Source of the DNA: Trichodesmium erythraeum GBRTRLIN201
Lineage (GTDB): Bacteria > Cyanobacteriota > Cyanobacteriia > Cyanobacteriales > Microcoleaceae
Reading direction: 5' to 3'
NCBI GenBank assembly: GCA_018457135.1
Contig: JAGGDU010000213.1
Span: 14,040 to 78,039, forward strand
Length of the DNA: 64,000 bases
Within the stretch, counting starts at the first letter, position 1. Each line of letters opens with the position of its first letter. The notes beneath the pieces were generated by a model that made no database searches, had not been told where the DNA came from, and saw only the letters and a program-made list of their open reading frames with translations. A program made the translations under genes and the position numbers. Shown here one piece after another: positions 18,788-28,966 of the stretch.

Positions 18788-20700
18788 GTTATTAAGGTTT
18801 ATTAAAACAAAGGCATTTAGAAAAAAGATATAGAATCCATTTAGTATCTTTTTCAACCTAAATATGCTTGCTGAAATAGCTAGTATATTGAGCAATTTCA
18901 GAAAATTTTTATGGCCGATTTGGAATTATCTATGGGAATAAATAATAATTAAACCCAGAAATTTTCAGGCTGATGATTAGGCAAGGGGCTATCAAGTTGG
19001 TTACATAAATTACCCTGATAACTAATAATTGAAATGACACCACATCTATAAAAGTATTGTGACTTTCTCAACTTTGATATTTTGGTAGAGATAACTTTAT
19101 AATTTTTTCAATACATGAATTGTTGCTAGTAATTAAATTAACTCCTTAGAGCTTGCTGAGAAATAATGATTATGTTTGGGTAGAACTCAGGAGTAAGTAG
19201 ATATCTTACATACAAAGTTCCTAGGTCGAAATGGTGATTAATCAGGAGGCAGTCGAATATGTTTGTTTCTTGCGGCCTTCTGTCATGGAAATGGCTAAAA
19301 TACTTTTTGTGTGTGAGGTCAGTGGAGCTAAAAAGCTTTTACTTTTTCAACACAAACAAAAAAGCTACTTACCTTGAAGATTCAATTCCTTGAGAGTTAA
19401 TCAGTAAATTTTACTTAAGTCAAAACAGTTATATATATTGATTAAATTCAACCCAGTCACAAATAATTTATTTGGCCATACCTACAATTTTAGTTTTTCA
19501 GAAAAAACGGCTGTAAGAAACTGAGTTGAAATTATACACTATAGCGGTCACAAAAACAACTGATAAGCAATATTAATCTGGTAATTTTTTTTTCCAGTAT
19601 TTTAATATGGCATTTCACAATAGTTGGGATAATACAGTTAAATATAAATTTACTTGACAAATTATAATTATTGTGATAATAAATCAGCCATAAATATAAT
19701 CAAAACCCTACACTTATTTTTAAATAGTAAGTCCAGCCCACTTTTTTCAAGTAAACCTGAGTTTTTCTCAAAACATGTCTCTCAAGGGAAGCCAGCATAA
19801 ACTATTGTTTAAAGTTAAATAGGCAAAGAAATAAATTTGAAGAGCTAGTGTTCCGAGTGTCAAAAGCTAAAGTCACTGGGGGAGGCAAACTTTGCACTAC
19901 AATAGGACAGACGCAAAATGTCCTACCCCACCAATTATGCATTCGTGCTTGAAACCTTGAAAAAAACCGTAGTACTATGCAAACAAGCTTAGGATTAGTT
20001 ATTGTGAAAAGCGAGCCAAACCAAAGTTTTTAAGGGGACTTGAAAGTTAAATAAAAAATCTAATATACTTATTTAAACTTACACATAAATAGCGATATTG
20101 TAGCAGTATGAGTAATTAGCAAAAACCATATAAATAATTAGCTTGAGTTTCCTGGCAGTTTGAAGCCTACTCTTGAAAATAAGTTATAGACTGCGGTCAG
20201 TGGTATATCGGTAAAACACCGAAGCTAGCTCTAAAGCTTATGCAATAACCCTTATGTAAGTTTCGGGAAATTTAGTTTAACGGGAAATTCGGTTTTTAAC
20301 TAACAGAGGAGTATGATTAATAATTACCTCTAAAAAAAACTGGGAGTGAACTCCATAACTACCATCAGATATTGTAAAAAACACCCTATCTCATAGAAAA
20401 TTTCTGCGCTCAAGTAAAAAATTAAAAGCGTTGCGTTCCCTCAGGTCTTCCTCAGAGAGATGCTTGCAATATGACAAGGGTTTCGTAAACTTTCACCGGA
20501 GGAATTTTTTAATGTTGCCTCAGTCATTTTATTAGCATAGCGATCGCCATCGACCTAAAGCATACAATGCTAATTTTGTCAAACTTTAAACTGATGATAT
20601 GCCCTAAGTTAATAAAATTAGTCTAATAAAAAATAGGTTGACAAATTATCCAGAAATTTGTATCTAAAAGCTTAGATTAAAATCTAACTCAATATTAACC
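18788..20700. other. gene-free stretch, about 1.9 kb
   Basis: The longest empty stretch. No frame has recognisable content. A hairpin occurs at 19903-19925 (stem TAGGACA/TGTCCTA) set between GGGGG and CCCC patches. Around 20270-20350 there are short repeats (CGGGAAATT twice) and small stems. It is more GC-rich in places (19860-20050, 20160-20340) than other spacers, which could reflect a structured RNA or a dead element, but I cannot assign a family. Confidence 0.4.
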
Positions 20701-21240
20701 ATGCAATTACAAAATTTGCTGTCCCGTAGTCCATTAATTATCTTGGGCGCCCTCGCTGGAGTTATGCTCTCTCATCAAAGAGCGATCGCAACCAGCAAAA
20801 TCGTCATAGATATAGCTGGGCCAATAAAAGCATCCATAAAAGTTAAGGATCTACGACTATTTGCAGAAACTGGTGAAACTACCAAAACAATTTCTCAAGC
20901 TCTAGCCATATCAAAAGTTAACCCTAATACAGTTCGTGGATTAATGACATTAGAAGTAGGAGCAGGTGTGACGAACCTAGCCAAAGTTCTGTATAGTAAC
21001 CTAGGTCAAAATGTAACAAAAGGTGTCGCTGAAGTACTTCAAACGAAACACAACTATGAAAGTGACAAAGCCTTACGTTCTGCTATTATCCTAGCAGCAG
21101 CAGATGATAACCGAATATCAGTCCTAGAAATTCTCGAAAAATATCCTACCGAAGAAATGCATATCGACGTTGGTAAAATCAACGAAATTGTAGAAAAACT
21201 TAAAGATACTATAGGTAATTTAGGAAAACTATTTAATTAA
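20701..21240 (+). CDS. DUF1400 protein, exported
   Basis: A 179-residue protein resembling the DUF1400 domain, in cyanobacteria usually found as the N-terminal part of alpha/beta-hydrolase-like secreted proteins. Residues 1-30 look like a signal sequence (hydrophobic LIILGALAGVML, cleavage after ...RAIA). The family's pattern is visible in SALRSAIILAAAD-like ALRSAIILAAADDNRISVLE (126-145) and KYPTEEMHIDV. No catalytic hydrolase domain follows, so it is the domain alone. A short inverted repeat (AAACCT/AGGTTT) follows near 21280-21300. Confidence 0.72.
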   Translation: MQLQNLLSRSPLIILGALAGVMLSHQRAIATSKIVIDIAGPIKASIKVKDLRLFAETGETTKTISQALAISKVNPNTVRGLMTLEVGAGVTNLAKVLYSNLGQNVTKGVAEVLQTKHNYESDKALRSAIILAAADDNRISVLEILEKYPTEEMHIDVGKINEIVEKLKDTIGNLGKLFN

Positions 21241-21438
21241 GTTCTGCCTGACAGGAACTTCGACACAGAGAGATTTCTAAACCTCATGCTTTTAGGTTTG
21301 TAATTATTAAGCACTGAACAGCAAGTGTCAGAAAGCAGATGTGATGAAGCAAAAATCCCCATGGTTGATTTGAGGGAATCATATCTTCTTACCTATAGCA
21401 GCGTCAGGAGGATATCAACCTCAATATCTTTCAATTCT

Positions 21439-21720
21439 CTAACACTTAAATGTAACTTCACTATCTTCATCAGTATTATTTGGCTTAGAAGTTCCCGAAT
21501 CAACTGATGCATCTTCTATATATTGACTTTCTATGAGAAATGCTCCTTTCTCAAAACGAACAGCCCAGTAATTTCCTGGTTTACAACTTAAAACAGTTCC
21601 TACTTCACCATTACGCACTACATTAGGAGGACGTAATATCGGCATTGATTCAGCAGTTTTAATGTATGGTGGTTGACCTACTAGTCTGACTTTCTGGCCA
21701 ATCAAAAATTCTGTTTCCAT
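21439..21720 (-). CDS. sipA: SipA regulatory protein (DUF3148)
   Basis: A 93-residue protein of the DUF3148/SipA family, a small SH3-like beta-barrel that binds the sensor kinase NblS in Synechococcus and modulates NblS signalling in light and nutrient stress. The family signature is clear: GQKVRLVGQPPYIKTAESMP near 8-27 and YWAVRFEKGAFLIESQYIE near 51-69. The last ~20 residues are an acidic, non-conserved tail. It is divergent from rbfA with about 250 bp between. No NblS gene is in the window. Confidence 0.88.
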   Translation of the reverse strand: METEFLIGQKVRLVGQPPYIKTAESMPILRPPNVVRNGEVGTVLSCKPGNYWAVRFEKGAFLIESQYIEDASVDSGTSKPNNTDEDSEVTFKC

Positions 21721-21966
21721 TTATTTATCTCCACATTTGTTTTGTGTTATATCTTATTGCTTTAATAATATTATTAGCCAATGCTATAATTGAGGGGTGA
21801 GTAAGTCAAGGAATCAAAAGTTTATACAGCAGATTATAAGTACATGAATTGCAAACATTGAAGAAAACCTTGCCTGCTAGAATGGAGTTTAAATAAAATC
21901 TTTGTAGAACGAGCATAAAGTATTAAAATGAATATGGTTAGTATAAAATTATAGAGGGTAATGATT

Positions 21967-22380
21967 ATGGCTATAGCTCGTCGCATTTCCCGGATTGCTT
22001 CATTAATCAAGCAAGAAATCAGCCAGATGTTGCTCCATGGTATCAAAGATAACCGCGTAGGCATTGGTATGGTCAGCGTCACAGATGTAGATGTTTCTGG
22101 AGACTTACAACATGCTAAAGTATTTGTAAGTATCTATGGATCTGACGAAGTAAGATCGCAAACTATGGCAGGTTTAAGGTCTGCAACTGGATATGTCCGA
22201 AGTGAATTGGGTAAAAGAATACGTATGCGTAGAACTCCAGAAGTTATCTTTGTTGAAGACCGTTCTCTAGAGCGTGGGACAGAAATTTTATCACTTTTAA
22301 ATAAGCTTTCTCAAGAACGACAACAACAGGAAATAGAAGACATTACCCATAAAGAGTCCCACCAAGACACAATAGAGTAA
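21967..22380 (+). CDS. rbfA: 30S ribosome-binding factor A
   Basis: RbfA, about 137 residues, a KH-type factor needed for late 16S rRNA maturation of the small subunit. I choose the second ATG (21967; [19 protein letters not shown]) because it matches family N-termini and GAGGG (21954-21958) sits 8 nt before it; the ATG at 21961 is only 2 nt from that site. [20 protein letters not shown] and [13 protein letters not shown] are family hallmarks. The residual gene just after it is a decayed glycoside hydrolase. Confidence 0.95.
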   Translation: MAIARRISRIASLIKQEISQMLLHGIKDNRVGIGMVSVTDVDVSGDLQHAKVFVSIYGSDEVRSQTMAGLRSATGYVRSELGKRIRMRRTPEVIFVEDRSLERGTEILSLLNKLSQERQQQEIEDITHKESHQDTIE

Positions 22381-22439
22381 ATAATTCTTAAATTATCCAT
22401 TACTAAACTATGAATTTAGCATAAAAAGTTGATCCTATG

Positions 22440-23780
22440 GCCGCATTGATGGCCTCTGGCTATTGGTTTGACTATCAAATTCATTATTCAGACTGAGATC
22501 TCCCGAAAAGCAAGCTTTCATTTTGGATAGAAGACTTGGGCATTAAAGCAAGCTTTCATTTTGGGTAGAAGACTTGGGCATTAGAGAGGTAGTTTTTGCG
22601 GGTGGAAGTGCTATAGACTTGGTAACTCCTATCCAAGAAATTTAGTATAGGGCAAAAATTCCTTTGCTGTTAGCTGCTGATGTTCAGAAAGGAGTTGCTA
22701 AAAGGCTTTCTGGGGTAACTTAGTTTCCTCCACTAATGGTGATCGCTACTATTGTTCAAACTGATCTGAAAGAAGAGCCCAACAGTTATGCTGAAACTAT
22801 GGGAGCTATTACAGCTCAAGAAGCTGTGGCTATTGGTTGGAATTGGTATTGGCTCCAGTGGTAGATGTAAATAATAATCCTGATAACCCAGTCATTAATA
22901 TTCGAGCTTTTGGAGAAACGACGGCTTCGGTTGGTCAATTCTCAAGAGTTTTTCTTTGAGGCGCTCAAAAATATCCAGGGTTGACCACGGCTAAATATTT
23001 TCCTAGTCATGGGGATACGACAGTTGATTCTCATTTTAATTTACCAGTTATATCTCACTCGGAAAGTAGATTGGTAACAGTTGAATTATCTCCTTTTGTG
23101 AAGGCGAGCGCTTCAGAGATAGATTCTGTGATGAGTAACCATTTGTTGATCCTGAGCAAGGACGAAAAATATCAGTAAGTTTACTCCACAAAATTATTAT
23201 GGGTCAGTTGCGCTAAAAGTTGGGTTTTGGTGAATTAGTTGTGACTGATGTTTTGGTTATGGGGGCGATCGCTAATTTTTATGGTTTGCCTAATGCAGAT
23301 ATTTTAAGTATGCCTGTAGATCCTGAGCAGACAATTAATACTGTTTGTGACGCGGTGGCTCCAGGCCGTATTTCTGAATTACGAATTGATAAATCTTTGC
23401 AGAGAATTTGGTAAGCTAAAATCAAGGTTTTTCCTACCTAGCAACCTGGAAATGAAAACATACCAGATTATTTCTTAGCTCCTACATACAATTTAGTTAA
23501 AAATTTAGCGAATTCGGCACAAGAAAAGAAAGTGTTGCTCAAATTTTGCCAGGCTCTATTCAAGTAGAAGGAAGTTATCTGACTCCAAGTACAGATAATC
23601 ATCATTTACGTAATTTAGCATTTGTACAGGATATACTTCTTAACACTTATTTCTCAGGTTATCAGAACCTTTACTTCTCATTGATATATTGATGGTCATT
23701 GTTTTGGACAAAAAATTAGTCTAACACAAGTAGCAGAGGATTTCATGAAGAGATTATTAAGAAATGGCAAACTATAAGGT
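22440..23780 (+). pseudogene. decayed family 3 glycoside hydrolase (NagZ-like)
   Basis: Reading three frames together restores most of a cyanobacterial family 3 beta-N-acetylhexosaminidase/beta-glucosidase. Fragments in order are ASGYWFDYQIHYSD, FWIEDLGI, KIPLLLAADVQ, SYAETMGAITAQEAVAIG, the catalytic-loop region KYFPSHGDTTVDSH (intact members read KHFPGHGD), and LGFGELVVTDVLVMGAIANF, DILSMPVDPEQTINTVCDAV. Many frameshifts and stops break it, and a 38-bp tandem duplication adds another. Intact reading segments remain at 22981-23178 and 23220-23414. The right end blends into noncoding DNA near 23780. Confidence 0.9.
22508..22583 (+). repeat. 38-bp tandem duplication inside the glycoside hydrolase pseudogene
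   Basis: 22508-22545 and 22546-22583 abut and differ at one base. Because 38 is not a multiple of three, the duplication shifts the frame. Confidence 0.92.
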
Positions 23781-24259
23781 ATAATCATATACAGTAGTCA
23801 GTAAACATTGAAAAGGTTTTCCCCAGAAATATTATCAGAGAGATCTTATATCTTCTGTTATGGACAAATACTAAAAGCCCCAAAGCTATCTGGATCTTTA
23901 TATTTAAAGATTCACAAGTATCTGTCTAAAATATCAAAAAATATCACCTAATTTTTGATTAAACAAAATTAAACTTATATGGGCCAGATGATGATTTCAG
24001 GTAAGAAGGCTGGGAAAGTTTAGATTATTAGCTACTACCTTATAGTTACAATTTTATTAGCACATAACTGTAATTTAGACAACACTAAATGTAATGTAAT
24101 GTGTTGGCATTCTTACTTTTAAAATTCTTATCAAAACAAGATAAAAAATTGTAACTATATATACTGACAAATTTAATGTTCATAATTACAAATTTTGCAT
24201 TATATTATAAATAGTACCGTAGCGCAGAAAATTACTTAAGCTAGGCCAAGAGGGTGACC

Positions 24260-24484
24260 ATGACTTACACCACAATTCAATATTCTTTAGACATTATCAG
24301 GGACGAAGCACTAGAACTTGTACATAAAGGAGTTCTCAGTCGTCAGCAGCCTATTTATACTCTGTGTCGATATATTCCGGCCAGAGAATGGGCTTGTGTA
24401 GAATGTGAATTAGAAGAATGTGACTTTCTACTTAGGGACCGAATTGGTGACCTAATAGGCAGAGAAAAATGGGACAACGACTAA
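24260..24484 (+). CDS. DUF4327 family protein
   Basis: A 74-residue cyanobacterial protein of the DUF4327 family (IQYSLDIIRDEALELVHKG, then IYTLCRYIPAREWACVECEL). I place the start at the ATG at 24260 with GAGGG five nt upstream; the GTG at 24254 overlaps that site and is unlikely. Two cysteines in WACVEC and one in YTLC could bind metal but this is speculative. Function unknown. A strong inverted repeat follows 7 bp after the stop. Confidence 0.85.
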   Translation: MTYTTIQYSLDIIRDEALELVHKGVLSRQQPIYTLCRYIPAREWACVECELEECDFLLRDRIGDLIGREKWDND

Positions 24485-24490
24485 ATAAAA

Positions 24491-24528
24491 ATCTAACCTA
24501 GTTAAACTATATTTTATCTAGGTTAGAT
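24491..24528 (+). terminator. inverted repeat downstream of DUF4327 gene
   Basis: A perfect 11-bp stem (24491-24501 with 24518-24528) with a 16-nt loop, just after the stop codon. It has no T-run, so termination is inferred from position. Confidence 0.6.
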
Positions 24529-24639
24529 ACTATGATTTATCCTACTTTTTCAGAACTTAATAAGAAAATAAGATAAATATAGATTAGAATCCTATAATGT
24601 TCCAGATATTTTTTTATTTCCAAAAATTTAAGAAAAACT

Positions 24640-25026
24640 TTAGTTCTGAGAGTCTAACTCTTGAGATTGTTGTAAATCATTCCGTAGGTTAGCTATTTCT
24701 TGAGTTAGCTCTAATAAATCTCTTTGTATATCTGATTGTGCCAAACCCGAAGCAGAATTAGGGCTGGAAGAAACAGTTGTGCTATCAGTATTGGCTTGAG
24801 TATTTTGTTGATTCAAAATTATATCAACAAAGCTTCGAGCTTCCTGCTCAGTCATCTCACCTCTTTCAGCCCACTCCTCAGTTAGTTGATTAAAATCAGA
24901 ATTTAATTTATTCAAATTTTCATCCCGCTTACTAGAGTCTTGCAAAGTTTCCATGAAAAAGGAGGTTGCACCTAGGGTAGTACGGAATGCTTTTTGCATT
25001 ATTTGGGTTAGATCATCAGGGTTCAT
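24640..25026 (-). CDS. phasin-like helical protein
   Basis: About 128 residues from the ATG at 25026 (a TTG at 25044 would add six). The N-terminal two thirds is an amphipathic helical region (IMQKAFRTTLGATSFFMET, then FNQLTEEWAERGEMTEQEAR) resembling phasin-like proteins of polyhydroxyalkanoate granules and the related cyanobacterial families. A low-complexity Ser/Thr/Asn linker (about 75-105) leads to a C-terminal coiled coil (LLELTQEIANLRNDLQQSQE). No PHA synthase genes are nearby. Family assignment is moderate, function inferred. Confidence 0.6.
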   Translation of the reverse strand: MNPDDLTQIMQKAFRTTLGATSFFMETLQDSSKRDENLNKLNSDFNQLTEEWAERGEMTEQEARSFVDIILNQQNTQANTDSTTVSSSPNSASGLAQSDIQRDLLELTQEIANLRNDLQQSQELDSQN

Positions 25027-25258
25027 AAATGTAAGTTTACTCAATATTAAATAGTAATTTCTCTATCATTCTATATTATAAATAGACTTTACTGTTAAAA
25101 TAACCCAGATGGATAGAAGCAAGTGCAAAGAAGTTATGCTAATTTTTTGATATTTTAAGAGCTCAATCTATATTTTTTAAATCTTAATAACTAGCAGATT
25201 AAAAGCTAATTGAATTTATTTATCAGGTATAGCCAATGTGTAATTATTATATACTTGA

Positions 25259-26506
25259 TTAAGATTGTTTAATAATAACCCTTTCTACACCCAAACTTAT
25301 TAGCTTATTTTTAACTTGTAAAACAACATTTTTTAAATTTATATATATTAATAAATATTCATTTTCTGTCAATCTGTATATCAGGGATGATTTACAAAAT
25401 AATGATAATATATCTTTTGGTATATCATCAAATTCAAATATTTTTTGTAGAATTAATTTACCACCAAAACCAGGTAGATTATTTTGCAATTTTACCCATG
25501 AATTATGAGCCATATATTTGCCATTAAAAGTAGGTATAAAACTGTATATTTTTGGAAGTTGATTGACTGCTTTTCTGACATTAGTATGTTTTAACATATA
25601 ATTGTTTTCTGGTTTAGTTAAATCCAAGACGAAAGCTTCAGCATTTCCTAAATAATTTTCTGGTATGCCAACCTTTCTATATCTTAAGTTACAAGGAAAA
25701 ATAAATCGTTTAATAGGAACAACTGATAAAAATTCAAATAAAGCATCGTTTGTGCTATAAGCACTTTTTTCATTAGAAATATTTTTATTTTTACCCTTGA
25801 TTAAATCTAACTTTTCTTTGGTTAAGATACATTCAAGATAACTCCAATTATTCTTATTTTGAAAAAAACTGTTCAGTATAAAAACAATAAAAGACGTTGA
25901 ACTGAAAAGTTTATCTTTCCATGATAATTTTTTAAAGCTTGCAGATATAAAATCATCCATTTTATTAAAATTTATTGTAAATAATGGTTCAGATTTAGAG
26001 ACATATTCTAGGTCTTCGTATGCTTGAGAAAGATACTCTAATAATTTAAAATATGTTCCACCATCTGCTATGAAATGATTAACAAGTAGAGTTACGCCAT
26101 AATAATTTTGATTATGATTTAAAATCACATATATTAATGGAATATCTTTATTAATAGCATCTGCAGATTTTTTGGGAATATTGAATTGATTTTTTATATA
26201 AGTTCTTGCATCTAATAAATTATCAATATTTATTTCCTGTTCATCTAGATCAATATGAATAAAACCAACACCAGATTTTTGTGGGTTACATACGACTTTT
26301 AATGGGGAAAAAAATTTCTTTACCAATCTTCCTCCCAAAATTGGTACACTATCTACTATTTGTTGAATTGCTACTTTCAATCTATGAGAATCTATTTGAT
26401 GTTTGTACCAATTTATCACACCATAATAAGGCCAAACTCCCATCTCAAGATCAAATTTTGAAAGTTGATACTCTTGATACACATTACTATTTGTAATTAA
26501 TTCCAT
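25259..26506 (-). CDS. BAHD-like (HxxxDG) acyltransferase
   Basis: A 415-residue protein from the ATG at 26506 (a GTG at 26515 is possible). It resembles the transferase/condensation superfamily: LSKFDLEMG near the start, DSHRLKVAIQQIVDSVPILGGRLVKK as in BAHD N-domains, and the catalytic HxxxDG in VNHFIADGG with H144 and D148. A degenerate counterpart of the BAHD DFGWG motif reads GFGGK near residue 350. Likely transfers an acyl group to an alcohol or amine; substrate unknown. It is preceded on the same strand, to the right, by a decayed copy of the small gene described at 29091, so it was probably the second gene of that pair. Confidence 0.72.
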   Translation of the reverse strand: MELITNSNVYQEYQLSKFDLEMGVWPYYGVINWYKHQIDSHRLKVAIQQIVDSVPILGGRLVKKFFSPLKVVCNPQKSGVGFIHIDLDEQEINIDNLLDARTYIKNQFNIPKKSADAINKDIPLIYVILNHNQNYYGVTLLVNHFIADGGTYFKLLEYLSQAYEDLEYVSKSEPLFTINFNKMDDFISASFKKLSWKDKLFSSTSFIVFILNSFFQNKNNWSYLECILTKEKLDLIKGKNKNISNEKSAYSTNDALFEFLSVVPIKRFIFPCNLRYRKVGIPENYLGNAEAFVLDLTKPENNYMLKHTNVRKAVNQLPKIYSFIPTFNGKYMAHNSWVKLQNNLPGFGGKLILQKIFEFDDIPKDILSLFCKSSLIYRLTENEYLLIYINLKNVVLQVKNKLISLGVERVIIKQS

Positions 26507-26515
26507 TGGTTTCAC

Positions 26516-27075
26516 ATGTTAGATTTATTGATATTGAAAAATCTTTTATAGACTCGTTCTACCTAAATAAGGGAAAAATAATGATTTTAGGAAAGTCATG
26601 GTAAATCCTGTTTAGACAGAAAGCTTACCCCATAAAGGTAAAACAGAATGCAGAGGATACTTATGCAGCAAAGGTTAGAGAGAAATTGGAAAAAGTTACT
26701 TTTGATAACCAGATTTGGGTTCAGAAGATGCTTTTAGGTTGCTTATATTAACTGTATTTATCTACCTAACAATATCTACAATATATTAATTCTTCAGTAA
26801 ATTTATCCCACTGATTATAATCTTAATATTGTGTTGAAAAATACTCTCTTATAATATATTTTCTTTATGATTTAGTTCTTGAGGAATTAGGATTCAGGAA
26901 ACAGAGAAGCATAGAGTTGAAGAATAGAAAAACTTATGATTTGGTACTGATACTTTCCCGTTAGACTTTGGTTTATAAGGAAGAGTATATAATTATTTAC
27001 TTCATCTTTATCTACTAGAAAATTTTTAAGACTTTACTTTTAAAAAATTATTTTTTTGTTCAGAATAAATAAACT
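26516..27075. other. gene-free stretch, 560 bp
   Basis: Spacer between the intact acyltransferase gene and the remnant of the small gene. Nothing coding recognised. Confidence 0.4.
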
Positions 27076-27201
27076 TACCGAATATTTTAATCCCTGTATT
27101 AATTGAGCGATAAAACCTTGCAAATTTATTCTAGCTTCAGGAATAATATCAAAAGATATAGATTATACTGCTAAATTCAAGGTTAGTTTAGAAATATACA
27201 T
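27076..27201 (-). pseudogene. remnant of the small conserved gene (copy of 29091-29447)
   Basis: Reading from an ATG at 27201 gives MYISKLTLNLAV, a stop, then SISFDIIPEARINLQGFIAQ, clearly the N-terminus of the intact gene at 29447 (MSTSKLTLNLVEGSISFDF). Homology fades after about 40 codons. This remnant lies upstream of the intact acyltransferase just as the intact copy lies upstream of the broken acyltransferase. Confidence 0.85.
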
Positions 27202-27608
27202 CAGAAATAAAATATAAACAAATTGTATTCTAAGTTAACTCAATATTAAAGATAATTTTCGATCTTAAATTATAGATAAAAAAAATTTTATGTTAATATA
27301 ACGTGGATAGAAGCAAGTGAAAAGTTGTTGGAAAATATTTTAGCTAGAATGTATATTTTATAGCTGAATCTAGATCTTTTTAATCTGAATAGCTAGAAAC
27401 TTAAAAGCTAATTTATTTTGAAAGTAAACTCAATTTGTAATTATTATGTAATTGACACGATATTTTAATAATAACCTTTTATCAAACCAAATTTATTAAC
27501 TTATTCTCAACTTGCAAAACAACATTTTTGAAATTCGCATATATCAATACATATTCATTTTTTTTTCGTTCTGAGTCTTAGTGAACTTTTCCCAAAAATG
27601 ATAATATA

Positions 27609-28966
27609 TATAAATAGAAAAAATAGGTCAATTCCCCTAGAGTAGAAGACATCGAAATAAGGCAGCCTTCTGGGTACAGAAAAAGTATTTCCCCAATGTT
27701 AAAAAGACCAAAAACTGGTTGCTCAATGATGGCGAATATATACTAAACCAAGACTCAGATGTTCCTATTTGATCAGGCACATTAAAGTTAAAGGTAATAA
27801 ATGACCATTATGAAGGTGACTGGAGTTATTGGAGCAACAGAATAAGTAAATATCCAGGGGTAAGGAAAGAAGTCACGACGCTGTTAAGACGACAAAAAAA
27901 TAAATGCACATTTTGTCAGGCAACCTTTAAGCCTACAGACTTAATGGAAATAGAGCATATAAAATCTAAGTCTGAAGGTGTTGAAAACACATACAAGAAT
28001 AAACAACTGTTGATGATATGTTGATATTGAGGCAGAGATATACCCATGACAAGGAATGTCGGCGTTGGTGAATTAAGTTATGATTGGAGTTCATAGCGAT
28101 CGCTATGAATATCTATAAGGAACTGGAACATCCCAAAATTGATATTTACTGGATCAGTAAGTGAATTGAATGCTTTAACTTCGCGTTATATTTTGAGTAG
28201 CAAAGAGTCCTTCGATGTCATATGGCAAGATAGTGCCGAAGTCTAGTATTTTCTTCTTCTACTCTGGTCATATAGGTTTTGCTGATAATTTTATCCCCAT
28301 CATTAATAGGCCTTGGTATATACTTTCCATCCATCTGTAATTTAAAGGAGGACATTCCTATTTTTTAACTTGTTCCCATAAAGGATAAAATGTTTTTCCG
28401 CTAAGATTTCTAATAACCCATTCTAAAACTCCTTTTTTAAAATGATTTACTGCGGTTCATACCCAAATTTGGTTTTTTTTGAGCCTAATTATCTCTGTAA
28501 TTCTTCTAGCTCTTCTACTTGAGGAGTTTTTTGAGGAGAGTAAGAACGTGGTAATAGTTGTCCTACTTGTTTAATTGAGTTGATAATTGTAGTATGGTGT
28601 AGCTTTTTGACTCTTGATATTCCTCTTAAGCCCATAGCATTAACATATATTTTTAAGCATTCATCTGTGAGTTGATCACTATAACCTGTATAAGTTTCAT
28701 AGGAATCAATAAATTGAGGACCACAATAAACACAGATGTAGTTTTGCTTTCCTTTCTTTTGGCCATTTTTATTGATGTGAGTTGATTGACATTCTGGACA
28801 TTCTATAATTTTTCTGCCTAAGAGCGCGATCGCTATGAACTCAAATCATACCTTAATTCACCAACGCCGGAATGTCTAGGAGAGGAGCAGTGTGAGGTGA
28901 AAGTCAGGCACGGTTTTGAATTTGAAGGCGAGTCGGATAGGGTAACCTATATGGCGAACGTTTAAC
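27609..28966 (+). mobile_element. 5'-truncated group II intron fragment
   Basis: Its left part encodes the C-terminus of a cyanobacterial (CL-type) intron-encoded protein with a few frameshifts: FWVQKKYFPNV, NWLLNDGEYILNQDSDVPI, GDWSYWSNRISKYPGVRKEV, then an HNH endonuclease domain with CTFCQ, MEIEHIKSKSEG. The right part holds a recognisable but mutated domain V (28889-28919: GAGCAGTGTGAGGTGAAAG then CACGG) and domain VI, ending near GGCGAACGTTTAAC. Domains I-III and the reverse transcriptase are missing, so it cannot splice or move alone. It carries an IS1-family insertion at 28061-28868. Confidence 0.88.
28061..28868 (-). mobile_element. IS1-family element, transposase decayed
   Basis: An 808-bp element with 43-bp terminal inverted repeats (28061-28103 and 28826-28868) matching at 41 of 43 positions, and an 8-bp target duplication GGAATGTC on both sides (28053-28060, 28869-28876). 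The minus strand encodes an IS1 transposase in pieces: a zinc-ribbon start ECPECQSTHINKNGQKKGKQ, YICVYCGPQF, and the DDE end TYMTRVEEENTRLRHYLA. Several stops and shifts kill it. Just inside the left end the HIP1 octamer is embedded in a perfect 20-bp palindrome (28090-28109). Confidence 0.93.

Noticed and set aside
20160-20350. Possible tRNA or ribozyme in the 20.2-kb patch
   Set aside because: No cloverleaf or T-arm motif could be formed and no group I/II core was found; kept only as an unexplained spacer.
21325-21507. 60-codon plus-strand frame overlapping the sipA 3' end
   Set aside because: It overlaps a well-supported gene on the other strand and has no recognisable content.
22981-23414. 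Two short frames as separate genes
   Set aside because: Both are pieces of the decayed family 3 hydrolase, which runs across them in different frames.
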